A stretch of DNA of 5,193 nucleotides. Source: JAEZKC01 sp046538945 (GTDB lineage Bacteria > Fibrobacterota > Chitinivibrionia > Chitinivibrionales > Chitinispirillaceae). Made by a program: the position numbers and the translations under genes. The DNA is taken from positions 1 through 5,193 of the forward strand of contig JBKHHW010000210.1 of assembly GCA_046538945.1 (NCBI GenBank). Reading direction: 5' to 3'. Positions 1 through 5,193 of this stretch are shown here, in pieces; the stretch's first letter is position 1, and each line of letters starts with the position of its first letter. The notes below the pieces were generated by a model. It was not told where the DNA came from and made no database searches. It worked only from the letters and a program-made list of their open reading frames with translations.

Positions 1-91
1 AGCTCTGAAAGAGCGATTCATACTAGCCCAGGGTTCTTCACCCTGGGCTAGTTGACCAAAAAGTCTTCAGAAGCCCCGAAGGGGCGATTCA
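1..91. repeat. Structured palindromic repeat, one full unit plus the start of a second
   Basis: Two copies of a short module are present at 2-20 and 73-91. Each is a 5-bp stem closed by a GAA loop and followed by GATTCA. The first is GCTCT-GAA-AGAGC (2-14) and the second is GCCCC-GAA-GGGGC (73-85). The stems differ at two base pairs, T:A in one against C:G in the other, and both partners change each time, so base pairing rather than sequence is kept. A long perfect hairpin (22-52) lies between them, giving a 71-bp period. The first module starts at the window edge, so the element probably continues to the left. No transposase is visible here. A REP-like or small non-autonomous palindromic element is the best guess, but the family is not identified. 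Confidence 0.7.
22..52. repeat. 13-bp perfect inverted repeat (hairpin) inside the repeat element
   Basis: The arms ACTAGCCCAGGGT (22-34) and ACCCTGGGCTAGT (40-52) are exact reverse complements around a 5-base loop, TCTTC. Neither strand has a run of T after the stem, so this does not look like an ordinary intrinsic terminator. It forms the central stem of the repeat element and could fold in RNA or in extruded DNA. Confidence 0.8.
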
Positions 92-222
92 AAGGAAATC
101 AAATTCCACAGATGTCGTTTATCATAATCAACACCATAGGCATTTTGATCCCAGGTATAGGCGTTGGCCTTATCACAGAGAGGGAAAAACTCGAATACAC
201 TTTCTTCCCTCCTCAGTTGAAA
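67..222 (-). pseudogene. Possible 3' remnant of a minus-strand gene, product unknown
   Basis: Read on the minus strand, 222 down to 67 is open for 51 codons, bounded by in-frame TGA codons at 225-223 and 69-67. The peptide has a protein-like composition, rich in Asp, Tyr, Asn and Trp, for example CDKANAYTWDQNAYGVDYDK followed by RHLWNLISF. No ATG or GTG start occurs in the frame and nothing continues it upstream, so at most it is a truncated tail. Its last residues (ESPLRGF) and its stop codon come from the repeat hairpin at 73-85, as expected if the repeat inserted near the end of a gene. The opposite strand can be read from a TTG at 52, but that reading begins inside the repeat and has no ribosome binding site. 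I do not recognise the family, and chance openness over 51 codons cannot be excluded. Confidence 0.25.
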
Positions 223-273
223 TCAGTTAATTATAAAAGTTAAGATATAAGGTGATTTCAATCAATCTGCAAA

Positions 274-282
274 AGGAAGTGA
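274..282 (+). promoter_or_regulatory. Shine-Dalgarno site of the CAP-domain gene
   Basis: AGGAAGTGA matches the ideal anti-16S complement AGGAGGTGA at 8 of 9 positions. The AGGA core ends 9 bases before the ATG at 287, which supports that start. The AT-rich stretch 228-250 just upstream contains -10-like hexamers (TATAAA, TATAAG). No convincing -35 box accompanies them, so no promoter is called. Confidence 0.7.
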
Positions 283-286
283 AACT

Positions 287-1534
287 ATGTACAAACACAG
301 AATTGTCGTCTCAGCCCTCGTTTTTCTGTGCTTTGCAGTTTCAGCTCAGGGCGGTCATGGAGATCCGGATGATCAGTATCCGGATATGCCTTCCTGGAGA
401 GAAAGAACCGTAATAGTTCTGACTAATGCATGCCGGATGGATCCCACAGGATTCCGGGATATGTTCGTAGGTGATTTCGACATTCTCCTTTCTCAGAACT
501 ATCCTCCGGTTGCACCCCTCTACTGGCATGTGAATCTTAACAGAGCTTCCCGTTTTCATGCCGAGGAAATGGCGACCGAATGCGGAATGCAGCATAATTC
601 CTGCGACGGAACTTCTGCCAGAGACAGAGTAAAATCATACTATTCTGCATATAGAGGCGAGAACATCTCCACCGGCTATAACACTCCCCTTGCTACTGTA
701 CAGGGCTGGTTGATAGACAGAGGCACAAACGGATTGCCCGCTCCGGATAATCAGCCACGCAGTGAGATTTATCCTTCCGGTGATGGTCATCGGAAAAATA
801 TCATGAATGGTTATCATAAAGAAATAGGTACCGGTTACGCTTATGGACAGATCAAGCACAATCATTTCTGGGTACAGGACTTCGGAGCGGGGACCAGTTC
901 TTTTTCCTATCACCCCGTTTCCTGCGCAAGTCATATTGAGCTCGAGTCAGGAACTATCACTTTCCTGGCGAATTATTACGAAGAATCCGGCGGGTCGCCT
1001 CAGAGTGCAAAAGTGGTAATAGGTTCTCAGGAGCACGACCTCACCCTCTTTCTGGGACAGGAATCTGCCGGTACCTATGCTGTAGAGCGGCCTTCAGCGG
1101 ATGATTGCCGCAGCTATCATTTCCTTTTTACCGACAGCGAAGGAGAATCCTGGCGCTATCCCGAAGAGGGCAGACTGGTAACCTATGGCGAAGGTGAGTG
1201 CAGCGAGTGCTATGAACCCTACAGCGCCACCGGTGTGAGTCAAAACATTTCTGTTGTCCGGCAGAAGTTCTTCTGTGCTGTTACTTATGAGGGTTCAAAA
1301 ATAGTGTTTACATTCAGAAACACTGAGATGCCCGTCTCAACCGAGATAATCGACCTTAAAGGAAAGACGGTAGCAGTATACGATTATCAAAGCGGCAGTG
1401 AACAGAAGAACAGACTGGTTCTGGATGCAGGTGCTATGAGTTCGGGTATGTACTATGCGATTCACTCATTCGGGGGAATTCAGAGCGGAAAAGTTCTGCA
1501 TTCAAAGTTTATTGTGCATCGCCAGGAGCAGTAG
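287..1534 (+). CDS. Secreted CAP/SCP-domain protein with a C-terminal sorting-like domain
   Basis: The 415-residue product is predicted to be exported. It begins with a signal peptide: a basic start (KHR), a hydrophobic core at about residues 6-18, and VSA|Q for cleavage near residue 20. Residues about 40-202 form a bacterial (YkwD-like) CAP domain. Visible motifs are HAEEMA (91-96), the MQHNS His at 103, GENI (124-127), the Trp at 141, GHRKNIM (167-173) and FWVQDFG (194-200). His103, Glu125 and His168 sit where the conserved CAP pocket residues lie. The gap between Trp141 and GHR is longer than in compact YkwD domains, suggesting an inserted loop at about 144-166. Residues about 210-310 look like a beta-sandwich region of the kind found after CAP domains in other bacteria (RYPEEG, then YGEGEC). 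The last 80-90 residues, ending in SSGMYY and GKVLHSKFIV, resemble a type IX (Por) sorting or FlgD-like Ig fold. The gene is monocistronic and convergent with its neighbour. The substrate is unknown, and CAP proteins in bacteria are poorly characterised. Confidence 0.88.
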   Translation: MYKHRIVVSALVFLCFAVSAQGGHGDPDDQYPDMPSWRERTVIVLTNACRMDPTGFRDMFVGDFDILLSQNYPPVAPLYWHVNLNRASRFHAEEMATECGMQHNSCDGTSARDRVKSYYSAYRGENISTGYNTPLATVQGWLIDRGTNGLPAPDNQPRSEIYPSGDGHRKNIMNGYHKEIGTGYAYGQIKHNHFWVQDFGAGTSSFSYHPVSCASHIELESGTITFLANYYEESGGSPQSAKVVIGSQEHDLTLFLGQESAGTYAVERPSADDCRSYHFLFTDSEGESWRYPEEGRLVTYGEGECSECYEPYSATGVSQNISVVRQKFFCAVTYEGSKIVFTFRNTEMPVSTEIIDLKGKTVAVYDYQSGSEQKNRLVLDAGAMSSGMYYAIHSFGGIQSGKVLHSKFIVHRQEQ

Positions 1535-1541
1535 GAAACAG

Positions 1542-1580
1542 AAGAGGAGGTTGACAGAAGTTACCCGTTGGCTTCCTCTT
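1542..1580 (+). terminator. Weak candidate terminator between the convergent genes
   Basis: AAGAGGA (1542-1548) pairs exactly with TCCTCTT (1574-1580), extendable inward by G-U and G-C pairs, and is followed on the plus strand by the T-rich TATTGTTTGT. The loop is long, about 19 bases, and the 3' arm lies inside the end of the GGGPS gene. This is therefore a weak terminator candidate for the CAP gene. No better terminator is visible in the 26-bp gap. Confidence 0.25.
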
Positions 1581-2349
1581 TATTGTTTGTCTTCTGACTG
1601 AACCCCTTTACCATCTTCGCAATCTCCTTCATCTTCTCCACACCATTTTCCCTCTGTAGCAGATTGCCGGTGACGATTATGTCCGCTCCCGCTTTGAGCT
1701 TTTCCCCGGCGGTTTCTCTATCCCGGATGCCTCCCCCCACTATAATGGGAATGTCGATATAGGAGCTCACCATTCTGATCATCTCAGCAGGGACTGTCTG
1801 GGCTGCACCGCTTCCCGCTTCAAGATACACCAGATGCATTCCCATGTACTGGGCGGCAAGAGCGTGAGCAGCGGCGATTCCGGGCTTGTGCCGTGGGAGC
1901 GGCCGCGTGTTGCTCATGAACTCAACCGAAGTCACTGCCCCTGATTCCACAAGCATATAACCGGTGGCGATCGGTTCGATGCCGTATTGGCGGACGATAG
2001 GAGCGGCCTTCACATGTTCACCGATGAGATTCACCGGGTTTCGTCCGGAGATAAGCGAAAGATAAAGAAGTGCATCCGCATTGGGCGAAAGCTGCGTGGA
2101 ATCTCCCGGGAAAAGCACCACCGGAATGGAAACTGCCTCCTTGAGAGATTTGACAAACAGATCGAAATGGTTGGAGTGAAGAAGACTTCCGCCCACAAGC
2201 AGAGCATCAACACCATTTTCCTGTGACTGCTTCGCAACGTTCTGCGCCTGCTCAATAGTGAAGTCATCCGGGTCGAGAAGGACCCAGTAGGCCCTTTTCC
2301 CCTGTTTCTTCATCAACTGTATTGAGCTGAGAACAGATCCGGTCTTCAT
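1561..2349 (-). CDS. Geranylgeranylglyceryl-phosphate synthase family protein (group II GGGPS)
   Basis: The enzyme family transfers a prenyl chain, usually geranylgeranyl diphosphate, to sn-glycerol-1-phosphate, giving the first ether bond of archaeal-type lipids. It is a cytoplasmic or membrane-associated TIM barrel. The 262-residue protein is near full family length and shows the expected strands in order: VLLDPDD (23-29, Mg-binding Asp), LLVGGSLL (50-57), VVLFPGD (77-83), IEPIATGYMLVESG (124-137), PRHKPG (152-157), YLEAGSGA (175-182), GGGIRD (205-210) and ADIIVTGN (222-229). The last three form the G1P phosphate-binding site. RHKP and YLEAGSGA match archaeal and Bacteroidetes group II enzymes rather than Firmicutes PcrB. 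Family members often read DPDK where this one reads DPDD. Its ATG overlaps the alaS stop in an ATGA, and with no strong Shine-Dalgarno of its own it is probably translated by coupling to alaS. Prenyl chain length cannot be read from the sequence. The 13 or so residues at the C-terminus are polar and probably disordered. Confidence 0.9.
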   Translation of the reverse strand: MKTGSVLSSIQLMKKQGKRAYWVLLDPDDFTIEQAQNVAKQSQENGVDALLVGGSLLHSNHFDLFVKSLKEAVSIPVVLFPGDSTQLSPNADALLYLSLISGRNPVNLIGEHVKAAPIVRQYGIEPIATGYMLVESGAVTSVEFMSNTRPLPRHKPGIAAAHALAAQYMGMHLVYLEAGSGAAQTVPAEMIRMVSSYIDIPIIVGGGIRDRETAGEKLKAGADIIVTGNLLQRENGVEKMKEIAKMVKGFSQKTNNKEEANG

Positions 2350-5021
2350 GATTTTGCCGCTTTCTGAGAGAGAATGTTTTTTACTTCCCGTAGAGCCTCA
2401 CTAAGCCTGGAAGGATCCTTGCCTCCGGCCTGGGCTCTCACGGGATTGCCGCCCCCGCCTCCGCCGGTGATTTTTGATGCGGCTTTCACAAGCTCGCCGC
2501 AGTGGACACCGAACTTCGATACCGCATCCTGACCTGCGCCCGCGGCGAACATCACCCTGTCCTGCACCTTGGCTCCGATCACGATCACCATATCGCCAAG
2601 CTCCCTCTGCTTTATTCCATCAGAAACTGCATCACCGATACGGCTGAACGACTCTTTGTCAAGTTCCCCCATGTCCTGTACAGTAAAAGCGAAAGCTCCC
2701 GCATTTTTTCTGGCTTCGTCGAAAAGTCCGCTTATGGCATCCGCCGCTTTGGATGCCGAAAGGTTCTTCACTTTGTTTTCAAGATCCCTGATGTTGTCCA
2801 GAAGGCCCTGAATTCTGTCCACAAAGCGTTCCTCCCCGGTCTTGAGCAGACGGGAGATGGCCGAGGCGGTTTTTTCCTTGTTGAGGACGTAATTTACGGA
2901 TCCCATGCCGGTAAGAGCACTTATCCGGCGCACACCCGCAGACACACTCTCTTCGCCGATAATGTGAAAAAATCCGATCTGTCCGGTTGAGGTTACATGG
3001 GTTCCGCCGCACAGTTCCTTTGAAACCGGACTGATAGTAACCACCCTGACCTTTTCACCATACTTTTCTCCGAAAAGTGCAGTTGCGCCTTCCGCCCTGG
3101 CGGCAGCGGTGTCTTTTATATCTGTAGTGACTGCCATGTTGTCCATTATCCACTCGTTCACCATCTCTTCGACGCTTGCCGTTTCTTCCGGGGTCAAAGC
3201 CTTGAAATGGGTGAAATCGAAGCGCATACCGGCAGGATCGACCCGTGAACCCGACTGCTGGACGTGATCCCCGAGCACCCGCCTTAAAGCGGCCTGGAGA
3301 AGGTGGGTGGCAGTGTGATTCCTGCGGGTGGCTTGCCGCAGAGAACTGTCTATCTGAGCCGTGAGAGGAGAACTGAAATCATCTTTTGTCAGCACGTCAT
3401 TTGATCTGATTCTGTGAATGACAAGTTCGTTCCATTTGAAAGTATCTTCAACAGTTGCTTCCTTGCCTTCACCGGTGCGCAGAATTCCCTTGTCTCCTAT
3501 CTGACCACCCGATTCGGCGTAGAAAGGTGTTCTGTCAAGAATAAGCAGGTGATTGGGTGCCCCGTTTTCGCCACTTACCGTCTTAAAGCGGCAGACGTTG
3601 ACTTCCGAGCACTCCTGTTCATAACCTATGAACTCGGTTCCGGATATCGGCTTCAGCTCGGTCCAGCCTTCAGGAGTCAGCCCCTCTTCATCTCCCTTGC
3701 GGGCTTCCCGGGCTCTCTCCTTCTGCCTGTCCATAAGCCGGTTGTAACCGTCTTCATCAACGGTGAGATTCTTTTCAGCTGCCATGAGGCGGGTGAGGTC
3801 CATGGGGAAACCGTAGGTGTCGTACAGAGCAAACACATCCGCACCCGACAGCATGCTTCCCTTCTGCTTGACAGCAGACTCCACCATGGCGTTGAACTTT
3901 TCTATTCCCTGCTCCAGAGTCGCACCGAACCGTTCCTCTTCGGAACGGATCACTTCCTCCAGAAACATCTTCCGCTCCGAAATTTCGGGAAAAGCATTGC
4001 CCATGTGGTCTGTTACAACCGGTATGAGCTTGTAGAGAAACGGTTCCTTGAAACCGATTTCTCTTCCGAAGCGGTAGGCTCTTCTGAGAAGTCGCCTGAG
4101 GACGTATCCCCGCCCCTCGTTTGAGGGAAATGCGCCGTCGGTGATCGCGAAGACAAGCGAGCGGATATGATCGGCGATAACCCGAAACGGGGTGCCGGGC
4201 TCACCCTTGTCGTAACTGATGCCGCTCATTTTTGACAGCTGCCGGATGATGGGCTGGAAGATGTCCGTGTCGTAGTTTGACTCGACTCCCTGGATCACCG
4301 AAACGATACGTTCGAAACCCATGCCGGTATCCACATGCTTTAGGGGAAGTGGCTTTAAGGATCCGTCCTTTTCCCGGTTGTACTGGATGAACACCAGATT
4401 CCACAGCTCTCTGTAACGGTCATTTTCACCGTTGACTCCCTTTACGGGGTCGCCATAGGTGGCCTCTCTGGTCTCCTCATCCCCGCAGTCGTAATGGATT
4501 TCAGAGCAGGGGCCGCAGGGACCCGTTTCGCCCATTTCCCAGAAGTTGCTCTTGTCGCCAAAGCGCATGATACGGCTGTGAGGGATATCCGTTTCGGTTT
4601 TCCAGATCTCTTCCGCTTCGTCATCTCCGGTGTGGATAGTTACAAAAAGGCGATCCTTAGGCAGTTTCCAGACCTGGGTGAAAAGCTCCCATGCCCATGT
4701 GATCGCTTCCTTTTTATAATAATCCCCGAAGGACCAGTTTCCCAGCATTTCGAAAAAAGTGTGATGGTAATGATCTCTTCCCACTTCCTCCAAATCGTTG
4801 TGCTTGCCTGAAACCCGCATGCATTTCTGGGAATTGGCGGCCCGTTTGAGCTTTCTGGGATTATCGCCCAGAAAAATCGACTTGAACTGGTTCATCCCCG
4901 CATTGGTGAAAAGCAGAGTGGGATCGTCCTGGGGGACAACCGGAGCGCTGGGGACAAAGGTGTGTCCGCGTTGAGAGAAAAACTGAATGAATTCATCACG
5001 GATGGCATTTGAAGATTTCAT
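2346..5021 (-). CDS. alaS: Alanyl-tRNA synthetase
   Basis: This enzyme attaches alanine to tRNA-Ala in the cytoplasm, using ATP, and hydrolyses mischarged Ser- and Gly-tRNA-Ala. At 891 residues it is full length (the E. coli enzyme is 876). The class II catalytic core is at the N-terminus: GH-FVPSAPVVPQDDPTLLFTNAGMNQFK (19-47) and HTFFEMLGNWSFGDY (87-101). SNEGRGYVLRRLLRRAYRFGR follows at about 300-320. The Asn of that motif and the Asp of YGFPMDLT correspond to residues that read the G3:U70 pair in E. coli. The editing domain has its zinc-site motifs HTATH (569-573) and CGGTH (671-675). A charged, heptad-like helix at about 712-760 leads to the C-Ala domain, whose GGGGGGNP (853-860) and RAQAGG are intact. 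No key residue is missing. The start matches known AlaRS N-termini. The only purine-rich site, AAGGA at 5037-5041, lies about 15 bases upstream, which is long. It is the first gene of a two-gene operon with the GGGPS gene. Confidence 0.98.
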   Translation of the reverse strand: MKSSNAIRDEFIQFFSQRGHTFVPSAPVVPQDDPTLLFTNAGMNQFKSIFLGDNPRKLKRAANSQKCMRVSGKHNDLEEVGRDHYHHTFFEMLGNWSFGDYYKKEAITWAWELFTQVWKLPKDRLFVTIHTGDDEAEEIWKTETDIPHSRIMRFGDKSNFWEMGETGPCGPCSEIHYDCGDEETREATYGDPVKGVNGENDRYRELWNLVFIQYNREKDGSLKPLPLKHVDTGMGFERIVSVIQGVESNYDTDIFQPIIRQLSKMSGISYDKGEPGTPFRVIADHIRSLVFAITDGAFPSNEGRGYVLRRLLRRAYRFGREIGFKEPFLYKLIPVVTDHMGNAFPEISERKMFLEEVIRSEEERFGATLEQGIEKFNAMVESAVKQKGSMLSGADVFALYDTYGFPMDLTRLMAAEKNLTVDEDGYNRLMDRQKERAREARKGDEEGLTPEGWTELKPISGTEFIGYEQECSEVNVCRFKTVSGENGAPNHLLILDRTPFYAESGGQIGDKGILRTGEGKEATVEDTFKWNELVIHRIRSNDVLTKDDFSSPLTAQIDSSLRQATRRNHTATHLLQAALRRVLGDHVQQSGSRVDPAGMRFDFTHFKALTPEETASVEEMVNEWIMDNMAVTTDIKDTAAARAEGATALFGEKYGEKVRVVTISPVSKELCGGTHVTSTGQIGFFHIIGEESVSAGVRRISALTGMGSVNYVLNKEKTASAISRLLKTGEERFVDRIQGLLDNIRDLENKVKNLSASKAADAISGLFDEARKNAGAFAFTVQDMGELDKESFSRIGDAVSDGIKQRELGDMVIVIGAKVQDRVMFAAGAGQDAVSKFGVHCGELVKAASKITGGGGGGNPVRAQAGGKDPSRLSEALREVKNILSQKAAKS

Positions 5022-5053
5022 ATATCGCGAGATCTATCCTTAATATTGTAATA

Positions 5054-5079
5054 GTGAAAAGGCGGTATTTTCACCGCCT
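5054..5079 (-). promoter_or_regulatory. Two overlapping, mutually exclusive hairpins upstream of alaS
   Basis: Hairpin 1 pairs AGGCGGT (5060-5066) with ACCGCCT (5073-5079). On the minus strand it is followed by a short T run (TTTC), so it could be a weak intrinsic terminator for a gene to the right, or a leader attenuator. Hairpin 2 pairs GTGAAAA (5054-5060) with TTTTCAC (5068-5074). The two share position 5060 and positions 5073-5074, and each arm sits in the other's loop, so they cannot form together. They lie 33 bases upstream of the alaS ATG. A -10-like TACAAT (5049-5044, minus strand) follows, with no clear -35 box. If transcription starts there, the hairpins are outside the alaS mRNA and the terminator reading is more likely. 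Confidence 0.5.
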
Positions 5080-5093
5080 GCGTTTACCAAGTC

Positions 5094-5105
5094 TTTGATA
5101 TCAAA
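5094..5105. promoter_or_regulatory. 12-bp perfect palindrome, operator-like, upstream of alaS
   Basis: TTTGATATCAAA is a perfect 12-bp palindrome about 73 bp upstream of the alaS start. A site of this size and symmetry could bind a dimeric regulator, but AT-rich palindromes also arise by chance and no regulator is known from this window. Confidence 0.25.
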
Positions 5106-5123
5106 ATAGAAGACTGTTTTCTG

Positions 5124-5176
5124 CTCCGCTCGGTTCGTTCCGTCTCCGCTCGTGCTGAGCTTGTCGAAGCACGAGC
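5124..5176. repeat. REP-like palindromic repeat at the right edge
   Basis: GCTCGTGCT (5148-5156) pairs with AGCACGAGC (5168-5176), a 9-bp perfect stem around an 11-base loop. The segment contains CTGAGCTTGTCGAAG, whose reverse complement CTTCGACAAGCTCAG is the core of a short palindromic repeat widely dispersed in unrelated bacterial genomes. Just before it, CTCCGCTCG occurs twice (5124-5132 and 5144-5152), 20 bp apart. This matches extragenic REP-type repeats. The remaining bases to 5193 hold no gene that I can support. Confidence 0.65.
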
Positions 5177-5193
5177 TTCCGCATCTTGCTCAG

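Noticed and set aside
22..52. Intrinsic terminator at the long left hairpin
   Set aside because: The stem is strong, but neither strand has a T run after it, and it sits inside a repeated structured element.
1..91. CRISPR array
   Set aside because: Only two partial repeat copies are present, with differing stems. The spacer-sized interval is itself a perfect palindrome, unlike a CRISPR spacer, and there are no cas genes.
52..243. Plus-strand small open frame of 63 codons from a TTG, with a hydrophobic middle
   Set aside because: It starts inside the repeat hairpin with no ribosome binding site. Its hydrophobic stretch is the antisense of a more protein-like minus-strand frame.
635..934. 99-codon minus-strand open frame inside the CAP gene
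   Set aside because: It is antisense to the conserved CAP motifs, which make the plus-strand frame certain.
2502..2990. 162-codon plus-strand open frame
   Set aside because: It is antisense to the alaS C-terminal and editing regions, with low-complexity composition typical of a shadow frame.
3414..4124. 236-codon plus-strand open frame
   Set aside because: It lies wholly antisense to alaS in the region from tRNA recognition to editing. It has no supporting start site or recognisable domain, and alaS is unambiguous there.
5022..5193. T-box riboswitch controlling alaS
   Set aside because: The region is too short, with no recognisable T-box consensus and no specifier stem. Only simple hairpins are seen.

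Overview
The window reads as bacterial chromosome with three complete protein genes, flanked by short palindromic repeats on both sides. Two minus-strand genes, alaS (alanyl-tRNA synthetase) and a geranylgeranylglyceryl-phosphate synthase (GGGPS) family gene, form an operon with a 4-base ATGA overlap. A plus-strand gene for a secreted CAP/SCP-domain protein converges on them, with only 26 bp between the two stop codons. Two features suggest the FCB (Fibrobacteres-Chlorobi-Bacteroidetes) superphylum or a related candidate phylum. One is a bacterial GGGPS that looks like the archaeal/Bacteroidetes group II form rather than Firmicutes PcrB. The other is the end of the CAP protein, which resembles a type IX-like C-terminal sorting domain. 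This placement is an inference, not a proof.

Layout. Positions 1-91 hold a structured repeat: a 13-bp perfect hairpin between two copies of a short hairpin-plus-GATTCA module whose stems differ by compensatory changes. Positions about 92-286 carry no convincing intact gene. A minus-strand open stretch (67-222) looks like the tail of a lost gene that takes its stop codon from the repeat. A good Shine-Dalgarno site precedes the CAP gene (287-1534). GGGPS (1561-2349) and alaS (2346-5021) follow on the minus strand. The alaS upstream region (5022-5193) has two overlapping, mutually exclusive hairpins, a 12-bp perfect palindrome and a REP-like palindromic repeat at the right edge.

How the genes relate. 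AlaRS charges tRNA-Ala and is housekeeping. GGGPS joins an isoprenoid diphosphate to sn-glycerol-1-phosphate, the first committed step of archaeal-type ether lipids. Its coupling to alaS looks like shared expression rather than a shared pathway. The CAP protein is exported and independent. I found no clear new multi-gene system. The most interesting signals are the covarying left-edge repeat, the bacterial ether-lipid gene translationally coupled to alaS, and the alternative hairpins in front of alaS.
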